Of a DNA stretch of 64,000 nt, positions 9,137-17,761 are shown one piece after another; position 1 is the stretch's first letter, and each line of letters opens with the position of its first letter. The position numbers and the translations under genes were made by a program. The notes beneath the pieces are model-generated. The model was not told the origin of the DNA and searched no databases. It worked only from the letters and a program-made list of their open reading frames with translations. The DNA is from Methanoculleus sp. UBA208 (GTDB taxonomy: Archaea > Halobacteriota > Methanomicrobia > Methanomicrobiales > Methanoculleaceae): the NCBI RefSeq assembly GCF_002498065.1, contig NZ_DAFZ01000040.1, forward strand, positions 1 through 64,000. The letters run 5' to 3'.

Positions 9137-9798
9137 ACGAGGTACTTCTCCGGGACGGAGATGGTGATCTTAAAGGATTCCAGCGACTCCGAGCGGGTCA
9201 CGAAGTAATAGTCGTCGTAACCTTCCCGGATGACGAACGTCTTCTCTTTTTCTGGGGGGTTGTTTCGTGTAGCGTTTCTCTCGACATGGAGTATATCGCC
9301 CCGGAAGTACCGGATCTCCTCGACGAGCCGGTTCGGGTCGTCGGGATTGTGGATCTCCACCACGAGCCAGGGGTAGTCGTTCGCCGCCGTTGCGCTCACG
9401 GTGACCTCCCAGTAGGGGAACGGGATGTGGTAGGACTCGGTGGTGAGAACGCGGCGCCCGTAAAGACCGTCATCACAGGAGACCACCGCATACTCCGCCA
9501 TCTTCTCGGATATGCGGATGTCGTTTGGCGGTTTCATCATCGTCGTCGTGGGCGCCGGGGTCACCGAGAGATGGTAGGTCGCGGGGTCGACGAACCTCAC
9601 GCTCTGCGGCTGCCCCGCCCCGCGGGCGGGCACGGGGGGGGTGGGGGCCGGCTGGCTCCCTCCCACCGCCTGCGCTTCCGTCGGCGCCGGTGTCGGGGAG
9701 GCCGGTTGCGCGTCAGCGGCACTCTCCGGCGCCATGCAGCCTCCGGCGATGACGGCGGCCGCAAGGAGGATCAGGAGCAGGGTGTGGCGCCCTTGCAT
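9133..9798 (-). CDS. Predicted lipoprotein
   Basis: The signal peptide ends in a lipobox (LLLILLAAAVIAGGC), followed by an Ala/Pro/Thr-rich linker and a beta-rich domain (YWEVTVSATAANDYPWLVVE, DDYYFVTRSESLESFKITIS). It should be lipid-anchored to the outer face of the cytoplasmic membrane. The domain resembles generic methanogen surface beta-sandwich domains but no family can be named. It converges on the transglutaminase operon, with 4 bp of overlap. Confidence 0.7.
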   Translation of the reverse strand: MQGRHTLLLILLAAAVIAGGCMAPESAADAQPASPTPAPTEAQAVGGSQPAPTPPVPARGAGQPQSVRFVDPATYHLSVTPAPTTTMMKPPNDIRISEKMAEYAVVSCDDGLYGRRVLTTESYHIPFPYWEVTVSATAANDYPWLVVEIHNPDDPNRLVEEIRYFRGDILHVERNATRNNPPEKEKTFVIREGYDDYYFVTRSESLESFKITISVPEKYLV

Positions 9799-9890
9799 AC
9801 TGATCTCTTGTTTGCGGGCTCTATTAGAAGTTACCCATCAACGCCGCCCCCGGAGGCGGCTAAAAAAGATACGTCCGGTGGAAGGAGACG

Positions 9891-10391
9891 TCACGTCCCC
9901 TCGAAGGCCTCCATGGCAAGGCCACGGAACCCCTCGCCCGACTGCTCGAACGCTTTCTCCACCTCGGCGATGCCGGCCGGATCGCCCAGTTTCAGCAGGG
10001 CCGCGGCGGTCAGGGCCCGGCAGCATTCGGACCGGCTGGCCCGGAGGGTGCCGACCAGCGGGTCGACCGCACGGGGGTCGCCGATCTCGGCAAGCGCCCA
10101 GATCGCCGGGTTCTTGATCTCGTCGTCCGCAACGAGCACGACCCCGACGAGCGGCTCCACCGCGTCGGTTCCGGCCCGGGCGAGCGCCATCGCCACGGTC
10201 CAGCGTGCATTGCTGTCGACGTTGAGCAGGGCCTGGACCAGCGGCCCGACCGTCGGTGCTCCCATGGCCCCGAGGGCACCGATCGCCTGCAGGCTGGTGT
10301 AGGTATCGCCGTTGAGCATGGCGTGCATCAGCGCCCGGATCTCCGTGTTGTCCTCCTCCCGTACCTCGCTCCTCTCGATGGTCTTCTGCAT
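9891..10391 (-). CDS. HEAT-repeat (PBS lyase-like) protein
   Basis: This 166-residue protein is made of HEAT-like helical repeats (LQAIGALGAMGAPTVGPLVQ, NPAIWALAEIGDPRAVDPLV, LTAAALLKLGDPAGIAEVEK), a scaffold for protein-protein contacts. I chose the ATG at 10391 because AGGAGGTGA stands immediately upstream. Upstream in-frame codons run through the hairpin array and are not protein-like. Partner proteins are unknown. A second, shorter HEAT protein is encoded at 27488-27799. Confidence 0.8.
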   Translation of the reverse strand: MQKTIERSEVREEDNTEIRALMHAMLNGDTYTSLQAIGALGAMGAPTVGPLVQALLNVDSNARWTVAMALARAGTDAVEPLVGVVLVADDEIKNPAIWALAEIGDPRAVDPLVGTLRASRSECCRALTAAALLKLGDPAGIAEVEKAFEQSGEGFRGLAMEAFEGT

Positions 10392-10519
10392 CTCTTCACC
10401 TCCTGGCACGGATGGGGGTGTCCGGCGGTTACAATAAGCTTTTACGAACCAGAATCGCCGTGCGGTACTGCGAAACGGCACTGCCGGGCATAGGTTCTTA
10501 TACCCTCGCGGGGTGGCCG

Positions 10520-10652
10520 CGGCGGTGCTTGAACCCGGTTCCTGCGGAACCTCGCTACTCGAAGACCTTCGGTCTTCTCGAGCTCCTGTCCTTCGGACAG
10601 TCGCCATCGAAAACGCTTCGCGTTTTCTCAAGGTACTGCTCTACCGGGCAGT
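10520..10652 (-). repeat. Intergenic hairpin array A
   Basis: Five short inverted repeats stand in a row. Those at 10537-10551, 10561-10577, 10586-10600 and 10609-10627 have perfect stems of 6, 7, 6 and 8 bp and three-base loops (TGC or TTC as read on the plus strand). A looser one lies at 10635-10652 and overlaps the last codons and stop of the HTH-PAS gene. On the minus strand it contains GCGACTGTCC and GTTCAAGCACCGCC, motifs shared with arrays near 33203 and 56150. Stem sequences differ but pairing is kept. Confidence 0.75.
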
Positions 10653-12512
10653 AACTGCCGCCATCATCCCGATCACCCTGCCGTCTTCGGCCACGATCGG
10701 CGTCCCGAGGAGATCCGCCCGGAACTTCTCCCCGCCGTTTCGGAGAGCGGCGAGCTCGCCGTGCCAGGATCCGCCGCCGAGGACCGTCCCGACGACACCC
10801 TGGATCTCGTCAGGGCGCTCCCAGAACCGGGAGAATTGCGATTCCTGCACCTCTTCCGCGGTCGGGTAGCCCCAGAGGGCCAGGAAAGCGGCGTTCGCGT
10901 AGGTCCCCACCCCGCCCGGGTCGAGGAGGGCGACCGCCCGCCGGGTGCAGGCGATCGTTCGGTCCTTGATGAGGAGCTCCTGCTCACGCCGCCGCGGGTC
11001 AGTGATGTCCGCGAGGAGGAGGCGGTAGACCAGCACCTCTTCGGTGATATCCTCGCAGTTGACGTACTGTGTCCCGTCGCAGAAGGTGACGGCGCGAGCG
11101 AGAACCGTCTTCTTCGTCCCGTTCCGGGATCGGATGACAAACGTCCGGGGCCTGATCTGGCCCGGAACCGATCGCTCGAGATCCGACCGCCAGGCACCGA
11201 GGGCTTCCTGCCGGGCCTCTTCGTCCGGGAAGATCAGCCGGGTCCATTCCGCGACCGTGGGAGCATCGTCCGTTTCGTGGCCGAAGATCTCGACGAACCG
11301 CCGGTTGGCGTAGACGAACCGCCCGTCCCGGTCGATGAGGGCGACGCCGCAGGGGGACGAATCGACCATGGCCCGGAACCGCGCCTCGCTCCGCCGGAGC
11401 CGCCCGGCGGTCTGCCGCCGGGCAAGCGCGATGGATGCCTGCCGGAGGAACGACTCAATTGTCTCCCGGTTCTCAAGCTCCCTTCCCCCGGGGAGGAAGA
11501 TGCCTGTGAGGCCGAAGATCTCCTCCCGCCAGACCAGTCCCATGACGCACAACTTCTCGATATCGAACCGTTCGAGGATCGCCTCGCAGACCTCCTCCGG
11601 GATCCCCTTAAAGCAGAGGTCGTAGAGCGACAACGATGACGGTTGGGGAGGGAGAATGAACTCCTGGAACCCGCGCATTGAGAGGGGAGTCCGGTGATAG
11701 GGGGCGTCGAAGATCCGGGCGATCGGGAGTGCCAGGCCGACGGGGTCCCGTCCCAGGAGTTCCGTGACCCCTTCCCGGAACCCCTCGCCCGCGACCGCCC
11801 GGAAGACGAACTGCCGGTCGGCCTCGTCGTAGGAGAAGAAGTAAGCAAACGCTCCCGGCGCGAGTTCCGTAAGCCCGTCGATGATGTACCGGTAGATGTC
11901 CTCCACCGGTTGCAGGTCGACGAGGTCGATCGCCGTCCGGGCGAGGAACATCGTGTTCCGGATATACTGTTTCCGCTCGGTGATATCCTCGAGGACGATG
12001 GTGCACCCCTTCCCTCCGTCCTCGAACGTCGTCGGGATCGCCTGCATCTGGTAGAAGGACTCGCTGCCGTCGTCCCGCCGATGAGGGATCTCAGCGATCA
12101 CCTGCTCCCGCTCGAGCCCCTCGACGACGGCGAGGGCTTCGGGGGAAGAGACGACGGGGAGGCCGGCCTCACGCAGGTTTCGGTCTAAAACCCCTTCTTT
12201 TGCGTGTCCGAATCGCCTGAGACACTGGTCGTTCGCCTGGACGATCGTGAGGTCTGCATCGAGGACCAGGATCAGGTTCTTCGTGAAACAGAGAAACGCC
12301 GAGAGGGGTACGCGATGCGCGACCGAGTAGACCTTGGCGTTGCCGACGAGCCGTGCCTCGACATGGCCTTCCGCCTGCAGCACCTCGAGGTGTTTCGAGA
12401 CCGAGTTCCGGTTTGCCCCGAGGGCCTTCGCGATCTCGGTGATCGTCATGCCCTTCGGCCGGAACCTGAGGATCCGCAGGACCCTTCCCGGGATGTCCCG
12501 TTCCGGCTGCAT
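10641..12512 (-). CDS. HTH and multi-PAS/GAF one-component regulator
   Basis: The 623 residues begin with a winged helix-turn-helix (MTITEIAKALGANRNSVSKH at about 22-41), followed by a PAS domain (LVLDADLTIVQANDQCLRRF), a GAF-like region (FAYFFSYDEADRQFVFRAVA), and two more PAS domains (GVALIDRDGRFVYANRRFVE; GGVGTYANAAFLALWGYP). There is no histidine-kinase or output domain, so it probably senses a ligand or redox state and binds DNA directly. It is a paralogue of the protein at 21770. A TATA-like TTTATATAA at about 12540-12548 puts transcription within a few bases of the ATG. The last codons run into hairpin array A. Confidence 0.85.
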   Translation of the reverse strand: MQPERDIPGRVLRILRFRPKGMTITEIAKALGANRNSVSKHLEVLQAEGHVEARLVGNAKVYSVAHRVPLSAFLCFTKNLILVLDADLTIVQANDQCLRRFGHAKEGVLDRNLREAGLPVVSSPEALAVVEGLEREQVIAEIPHRRDDGSESFYQMQAIPTTFEDGGKGCTIVLEDITERKQYIRNTMFLARTAIDLVDLQPVEDIYRYIIDGLTELAPGAFAYFFSYDEADRQFVFRAVAGEGFREGVTELLGRDPVGLALPIARIFDAPYHRTPLSMRGFQEFILPPQPSSLSLYDLCFKGIPEEVCEAILERFDIEKLCVMGLVWREEIFGLTGIFLPGGRELENRETIESFLRQASIALARRQTAGRLRRSEARFRAMVDSSPCGVALIDRDGRFVYANRRFVEIFGHETDDAPTVAEWTRLIFPDEEARQEALGAWRSDLERSVPGQIRPRTFVIRSRNGTKKTVLARAVTFCDGTQYVNCEDITEEVLVYRLLLADITDPRRREQELLIKDRTIACTRRAVALLDPGGVGTYANAAFLALWGYPTAEEVQESQFSRFWERPDEIQGVVGTVLGGGSWHGELAALRNGGEKFRADLLGTPIVAEDGRVIGMMAAVTAR

Positions 12513-12744
12513 ACCATACCCGGGCGGAACACCTCCTCATTATATAAAACGTCTCTCCCTCTGTGGGGGTGCAACCCCCTGTGGAGCGCTCCCCTCCTTT
12601 CCGGCATGAACCGGCGGTTACTGTCGCCCGGATGCCTCCCACCGGACCGCCGGTCATGGAAAGCAGGGGTGGTGGTACACGGGTTATTATGGGCGAAAGG
12701 CACATCATGTACGCAACAGTCCGGCAGTCCGGGGTGCATCATCG

Positions 12745-13482
12745 ATGGAGATCAACGAACTCGTCAGCATAACGCAGGGAACGCTCGCTACCATGAACCC
12801 CACGACGCCGGAGAAGGTGCTCGCCGCCGGGCGAGCGGCGGGGCTCCGGGAGGGTTCCCGCGTCGTGGAGGTAGGGTGCGGGAACGGGACGATACTCGCT
12901 CTCTGGGGGCGCGAGTACGGGATATCCGGCCTCGGCATCGAGGCCCGCGAGGACGCCTGCAGCCGGGCGGAAGAGACGTTCCGGGCCGCGGGACTCGGGG
13001 ACCGGCTTTCCGTCCGGTGCATGGACGCCCGTAGTTACGTCCCCGACGGGCCGTTCGACTGCGCCGCCTCGATCGGGGCGTCCCACATCCGGGGCGGGTT
13101 TGCGGCGACGCTCGACGCTCTCCTCGATCTCGTCCACGATGAGGGAACCATCGTCATCGGCGACCGATACTGGCAATCCGACCGCACCCCGCCCGAGTTC
13201 GCCCGGGAGTGGCCCGATGTCCCGACCGAGTACGAGATCCTCGGCGCCGTGCGGGAGGCCGGGCTCGACGTCGCCGCCGTCGTCCGGTCGGGCGCGGACG
13301 ACTGGGACCGCTACGAGTCGGGGATCTGGCAGTCGGTCCTCTCCTGGCTCGCTGAAAACCCCGATCATCCCGAGCGCGACTTCGTGATCGACTACCTCCA
13401 CCGCATTCAGGACGAGTACTTCGGCTACGGCCGCGAGCACATGGGCTGGGCGCTCTTCGTTCTGGTGCCCGGGTTTTATTAA
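12745..13482 (+). CDS. Class I SAM-dependent methyltransferase
   Basis: This 245-residue protein has a Rossmann methyltransferase core: motif I VVEVGCGNGT, the acidic end of strand 2 (GLGIEAREDA), and a later hydrophobic strand, GTIVIGDRYW. It has the compact length of small-molecule methyltransferases. The substrate is unknown. It stands divergently from the HTH-PAS regulator across 232 bp and is followed 77 bp later by a DUF72 gene. Confidence 0.85.
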   Translation: MEINELVSITQGTLATMNPTTPEKVLAAGRAAGLREGSRVVEVGCGNGTILALWGREYGISGLGIEAREDACSRAEETFRAAGLGDRLSVRCMDARSYVPDGPFDCAASIGASHIRGGFAATLDALLDLVHDEGTIVIGDRYWQSDRTPPEFAREWPDVPTEYEILGAVREAGLDVAAVVRSGADDWDRYESGIWQSVLSWLAENPDHPERDFVIDYLHRIQDEYFGYGREHMGWALFVLVPGFY

Positions 13483-13559
13483 GCGGTTCAGGGCTTCCCG
13501 GGGCACCCCCGGCTGCCGGCCGGAAAGATTGTATCGCCCGCCCGCCGAAGGGTCCCGGC

Positions 13560-14252
13560 ATGGAGGTCCGTGTCGGCACGAGCGGCTGGTCGTACGCGTG
13601 GAACCGTGGGAGGAGCCTTGCGTGGTTTGTCGAGCATTCGGGTCTCGATGCCATCGAGTTGAACGCGAGTTTCTACGGGTTCCCGTCGGAGAAATCGGTG
13701 CGCTCCTGGGCCGCGGCAGGGTCGGGGCTGCGGTGGAGCGTCAAGGTGAACCGGTCGATCACCCACCGGCACCGGTTCAACGAGAAGGCCGTCCCCGTAT
13801 GGGAACGATTCCTGGAGAGGTTCCTCCCGCTCGACGATCTCGTCGACTTCTACCTTTTCCAGGCCCCGCCGGCTTTCGCGGACGTCGATCGCATCATCGC
13901 TTTTCTCGAGGCGATCGATCTTGAGGCGCGGTGTGCCGTGGAGGTTCGCAACCCTGCGGTGCTCGGCGACGACGGGGCGTGCCGGAAGCTGCAGGAAGCG
14001 GCCGTCCTGGTCTCGGTCGACTCTCCCGATTTCCGGGAGCGGATATTTTCCGGCGAGATCGTCTACCTCAGGATGCACGGGAGGGAAGACTGGTACCGGC
14101 ACGACTATACCGGGAGCGAACTCGCCGCTATCCGGGATCGAATCGGCGATATCGGCCCGGAACGGGCGTATGTCTTCTTCAACAACGATCACGCCATGCT
14201 CGAGGATGCGAGAGCCATGGCGCGCCTCTTCGGGCGGAAGCCTCCCGTCTGA
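13560..14252 (+). CDS. DUF72 family protein
   Basis: The 230 residues match the DUF72 (YecE-like) TIM-barrel family: VGTSGWSYAWNRG at the N-terminus, IELNASFYGFPSEKSVRSW, RWSVKVNRSITHRHRF, CAVEVRNP, VSVDSPDF, YLRMHGREDWY, and the closing VFFNNDHAMLEDA. The family is widespread in archaea and bacteria. Its biochemical activity is not established. Length is near the family norm. A T-rich tract just after the stop may end transcription. Confidence 0.88.
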   Translation: MEVRVGTSGWSYAWNRGRSLAWFVEHSGLDAIELNASFYGFPSEKSVRSWAAAGSGLRWSVKVNRSITHRHRFNEKAVPVWERFLERFLPLDDLVDFYLFQAPPAFADVDRIIAFLEAIDLEARCAVEVRNPAVLGDDGACRKLQEAAVLVSVDSPDFRERIFSGEIVYLRMHGREDWYRHDYTGSELAAIRDRIGDIGPERAYVFFNNDHAMLEDARAMARLFGRKPPV

Positions 14253-14284
14253 CGGCAGGAAACGATTGTCCTCTCTTTATGCCG

Positions 14285-14302
14285 TTATTTTCTCGTTTTT
14301 TT
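14285..14302 (+). terminator. T-rich terminator after the DUF72 gene
   Basis: About 33 bp after the DUF72 stop the plus strand has TTATTTTCTCGTTTTTTT, an oligo-T tract of the type that ends archaeal transcription without a needed hairpin. Confidence 0.45.
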
Positions 14303-14414
14303 CAATTCAGGAGCCGTGACGCAACAATCATACGGGAAAATACCAGGCCTTTTGAAAGTTGTCCGGCAAATTGGAGCAAAAAAGGGGATTGATGGACGAT
14401 ATGAAATAGAATTG

Positions 14415-14422
14415 TATAAATA
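14415..14422 (+). promoter_or_regulatory. TATA box upstream of candidate small RNA
   Basis: TATAAATA is centred 27 bp upstream of the G run at 14446, the standard archaeal distance to the transcript start. No gene on this strand follows, which points to a non-coding transcript. Confidence 0.45.
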
Positions 14423-14445
14423 TCGCATGCATCATCTAATATCTT

Positions 14446-14516
14446 GGGGAACTATTACCCCGGTGACATGAGAGAACTCAGACGCGAGTAGGACACTTCC
14501 CCGTGGGGAAGTGTCC
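14446..14516 (+). ncRNA. Candidate structured small RNA
   Basis: Three hairpins follow each other in 71 bases: GGGG/CCCC closing an eight-base loop (14446-14461), TGAG/CTCA closing AGAA (about 14469-14480), and a 12-bp perfect inverted repeat with GT at its centre (14491-14516). A well-placed TATA box precedes them. The stretch is outside any gene, between the convergent DUF72 and larC genes. No known RNA family is recognised, so expression and function are inference. Alternatively the last palindrome is just the larC 3' hairpin. Confidence 0.35.
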
Positions 14517-14520
14517 GCAC

Positions 14521-15813
14521 TCACTCGTCGCGTGCGGCGTTTGCCGCGTTTGGGCGGTCGGGTGGGTATCCACCCCCTGCACCCCCTCTAATGCGGGCGC
14601 GCTCTCTTTTCCATTCCGATATGCGCAGTCTGACCTCCTCGTCCACGAACCTGAGGGGGATGCCCTGTTCCCGCGCGATTGTCGAGAGGTCGTCGTACTC
14701 GGGTTTCTCTGCGATCAGGCGGCCGCCCGCGGTCGAGGTCTTCACCCGGACGGGGTATACCCTGCCGCCGAGGCTGACCGGCACCGTCTCCTTCTCCCGG
14801 GCGGCCACCACCTTCCGGAACTCGTAAACCCGCACCCCGAGTGTCCCGGTCTCCTCCATGAGGACCCGGACCAGGTGGTCTTCCTCTCCCGCTACCGCCA
14901 TCACCGATACGATGCTGACCGGCCGGTTCTTCTTCCCGAGCGCCGGGGTGACGAAGACGTCCACCGCTCCCTCGGCAAAGAGGCGCTCGACCGCGTACCC
15001 GACCACCTCGCCGGGGATATCGTCGAGGTTCGTCTCGAGGATGACCATCCGGTCCTCGCCCGGGGGGAGGCTCTCCCCCTCCACCACCCGGAGCAGGTCG
15101 GGCCGCCCCGGAACCTCCCGGGTGCCGGTACCGTAGCCGACCCGGACGGGGGCCATGGCCGGGTAGGGGTTTGCGGCACGCTCAGCAAGGCCCGCGAGCA
15201 GGGCCGCTCCTGTCGGCGTGGTCAGCTCCACGTCGACGGGCGCGGAGGCGTACGGGAACCGGTGCCGGGCGAGGATATCGAGCGTTGCGGGCGCGGGTCC
15301 CGGGATCTCGCCGTACTCCGTCCGGACGGTTCCGCCGCCGAGTGCCGGGGGCGTTGCGACGATCGTCCCCGTAAGAAGCCCGGCCCGGTCGAGGAGCAGC
15401 ATCGTGCCGACGATATCGAAGATCGTGTCCACCGAGGCGATCGCGTGCCGCGAAAGCCCGGCCCGGTGGAGGTGCGCCTCGGCGGCGGCGAGGTCGTCAA
15501 GGACAGCAAGCGCCCGGGAGCGTGCGTCCGCCGAGAGGCCGGCCGCCCTCGCGGCCGCGGCAGCCGCCTCCAGGAGTTCTGTACCGTCCGTTGCGCCCTC
15601 TCCCTCGATCTCGATCGTGAGACGGGTCGCCGCGATCCCGCCGGCATCCACGGTCTTTGCCTCGTAGCGGAACTCCCGGCAGAGATCGAGGTGGCGGATC
15701 GCATCCGCAAGCGGATCGAGTGCGCGGGGCTCACCGGTGAGGTCGATGAGGGATGCGAGGAGCATATCCCCCGCTATCCCCGCGCATGCCGGGTCGATGA
15801 CGAGGACCTTCAT
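14521..15813 (-). CDS. larC: LarC-like nickel-insertion protein
   Basis: This 430-residue protein matches LarC (DUF111), which inserts nickel into the pyridinium pincer cofactor of lactate racemase-type enzymes. The N-terminus is MKVLVIDPACAGIAGDMLLA. Family motifs include ASVDTIFDIVGTMLLLDRAG, TPPALGGGTVRTEYG, ELTTPTGAALLAGLA, VILETNLDDIPGEVVGYAVE and DVFVTPALGKKNRP. No larA, larB or larE is visible in the window. The large unknown gene just upstream (18 bp away, same strand) is its operon partner. It is read through as one full protein here, not the frameshifted larC1/larC2 form known from Lactobacillus. Confidence 0.88.
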   Translation of the reverse strand: MKVLVIDPACAGIAGDMLLASLIDLTGEPRALDPLADAIRHLDLCREFRYEAKTVDAGGIAATRLTIEIEGEGATDGTELLEAAAAAARAAGLSADARSRALAVLDDLAAAEAHLHRAGLSRHAIASVDTIFDIVGTMLLLDRAGLLTGTIVATPPALGGGTVRTEYGEIPGPAPATLDILARHRFPYASAPVDVELTTPTGAALLAGLAERAANPYPAMAPVRVGYGTGTREVPGRPDLLRVVEGESLPPGEDRMVILETNLDDIPGEVVGYAVERLFAEGAVDVFVTPALGKKNRPVSIVSVMAVAGEEDHLVRVLMEETGTLGVRVYEFRKVVAAREKETVPVSLGGRVYPVRVKTSTAGGRLIAEKPEYDDLSTIAREQGIPLRFVDEEVRLRISEWKRERARIRGGAGGGYPPDRPNAANAARDE

Positions 15814-15831
15814 GCTCTCCCGCCGGGTTCC

Positions 15832-17676
15832 TCACTCCACTCCCTCGAGCGGCTTGCTGAGGCTTGCATACACCGTCTGCGCAAGTTCCGCGACCTTCTC
15901 CGCCGCCTCCCGGCCGCCGGCGATGGCGTTCGTCAGGTACGCGCCCTTCGCCGCCTTCTTCGCCGCTTCCTTCGGCTCGCTGCCGAGCGCGGCCGCGACT
16001 GCGGCCGGCACGACCATGTTGATGATGGTCTGCCCGATGTACTGCATCTCCTGGGTGAGGACGGCGCCGACGAAGATGGCGGTGCCCATATCGGGGTCAT
16101 CCCGCCCCGTCCCCTCGAGCGCGTACTCCGGAACAACCCGGGCGGTGAGGTTCTCGATGTGGTAGTCCTTCCCGTCGATGGTGATGTCGTAGGAGACTTT
16201 CGGGTCGAACCCCCAGTACTTCGCGGTGAACGGGTCCGTCCGCCGCCCGTGGGGGGCGATCTCCGTGAAGCGGAATGCGATCTCTTTTCCCGTGAACCCC
16301 GAGAGGGCTGCGGAGCCCCGCTTCTCGACGAGGGCTCTCCGCTCGTCGTCGAGGGCGCCGGCCGCCTCCTCAGGTGACTTCCCCGCTTTGAGCATCTCGT
16401 AGACCTTCGCCGCCCGCCGGTAGATCGCCCGGTCCCGCACCGGCTCGCTCGCCCGGATGCAGGCCTCCGTCACCGAGCCCCGGTTCACGACCTCCGCCTT
16501 CCGGACGATGGTGTTTAAGCCGCAGAGGGCAAGCTCCGGGTCGATGAAGGACTGCATCTTGTAGTCCCGGATCGCCGTTGCGGTCGCCTCGACGTCGCCG
16601 CCGTTTGCGAGCAGCAGCCGCAGCGCCGGCAGGATGTCGCCGGCGAGATGGCCGAGGGGGACGTTCACCGGCCCGCCGGAGAACCCGGCCCCGATGATGG
16701 CGGACTCCTGGAACCCGGCGAAGAGTTCGTTCGTCACCATCGACCCGATCACCGACGGTCCGCCGACGTCCTTTAAGATCAGCCCGAAGTCGCCGACAAT
16801 CCGGGCGGTGTCGTACTCCTCCCCGGTCCCCCGCACGTGGAGTTTCTCCGGGAGTTTCGCCGCCTCGACGGCCCCCTTCCCGGCGAGGTAGGCGGAGTCG
16901 ACCTCCCCGAACTTCCCGAACTCCTCCCCGAGGAGGGCGTCCGGGTGGACGAGCTCCATCGTCACCGCCGCCGCGATCAGGGCCGGCCAGAGGGGGTAGG
17001 GGGTCGTCCCGGCGCCCTCCATGCTCCGCATCATCGCCTCGGTCCCGACCTTCGCGGCGTTTCTCGCGAGTTCGGGGATGTTGTAGTCCTCGCCGAGTGC
17101 GGCGTGGCCCATGACGCCCCCGCCGGCGACGAAGGGCGGCAGGACCGCGCCGTCGAGCCGGGTCAGTCTCTTCTCCATCAGCGCCTCGTAGATCGCGAGG
17201 TAGGCGGGAAACGCCGGGACGCGGTGGGTGAACTTGTTCGTCGTCAGGGCGATGGCGCTCGTCCGGTCGCCGCCGGCGTGCATCCGTGCGATGGCGCCGA
17301 GTTTCCGGTTCCCGAGCGGCACGCCGGCGCGGGCGCAGCTCCCCGAGAAGTAGGCGAGCGTCGCGACGATCAGGGCCGCGTTCGCCGGCTCGGCCCCGCC
17401 CCGTTTCGCCTCGCCCACCGCCTTCCCGATGATCGAGTCAAGCGGCAGGTGGGGGGCCGAGGCGTCGACCACCGTCATGTTCATAAGATGCATCTCGGGT
17501 GCGCCGATATTGCAGAAGATATCCTCCGCGAGCGAGTTCGCCGCGGCGAACGCGGGGATGACGAGCGCCCCGTGTCCCCGGGTCGCCGCCTCCAGCTTAT
17601 CGACGGTCATGTAGTCGGGCTTGAACGTCACGGCATGGGCCGCGGCGAGGAGCACCCTCTCTCGTTCGGTATCCAT
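15832..17676 (-). CDS. Large conserved-looking protein of unknown function, 614 aa
   Basis: I do not recognise this family. The protein looks soluble, rich in Ala and Gly, with long helices. Notable stretches are FCNIGAPEMHLMNMTVVDAS, YFSGSCARAGVPLGNRKLGA, GGGVMGHAALGEDYNIPELA, ESAIIGAGFSGGPVNVPLGH and FDPKVSYDITIDGKDYHIEN. These look like active-site loops rather than repeats. I chose the ATG at 17676, with GGAGGT upstream. The 54 codons before it are Arg/Ser/Pro-rich and unlike protein. It precedes larC by 18 bp in the same operon, so a link to nickel-pincer cofactor chemistry is possible but only inferred. Confidence 0.75.
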   Translation of the reverse strand: MDTERERVLLAAAHAVTFKPDYMTVDKLEAATRGHGALVIPAFAAANSLAEDIFCNIGAPEMHLMNMTVVDASAPHLPLDSIIGKAVGEAKRGGAEPANAALIVATLAYFSGSCARAGVPLGNRKLGAIARMHAGGDRTSAIALTTNKFTHRVPAFPAYLAIYEALMEKRLTRLDGAVLPPFVAGGGVMGHAALGEDYNIPELARNAAKVGTEAMMRSMEGAGTTPYPLWPALIAAAVTMELVHPDALLGEEFGKFGEVDSAYLAGKGAVEAAKLPEKLHVRGTGEEYDTARIVGDFGLILKDVGGPSVIGSMVTNELFAGFQESAIIGAGFSGGPVNVPLGHLAGDILPALRLLLANGGDVEATATAIRDYKMQSFIDPELALCGLNTIVRKAEVVNRGSVTEACIRASEPVRDRAIYRRAAKVYEMLKAGKSPEEAAGALDDERRALVEKRGSAALSGFTGKEIAFRFTEIAPHGRRTDPFTAKYWGFDPKVSYDITIDGKDYHIENLTARVVPEYALEGTGRDDPDMGTAIFVGAVLTQEMQYIGQTIINMVVPAAVAAALGSEPKEAAKKAAKGAYLTNAIAGGREAAEKVAELAQTVYASLSKPLEGVE

Positions 17677-17761
17677 AATCCTGTAACCTCCGATCCTTGA
17701 ATGCGAACTGGCGGCTCCAGGCATAAAAACGTGCCGCCCGGGGAGGGGCCGGCGGTTCCGG

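Noticed and set aside
14491..14516. Rho-independent terminator of larC
   Set aside because: No T-run follows on either side, and archaea rely on T-tracts. Kept as part of a possible RNA instead.
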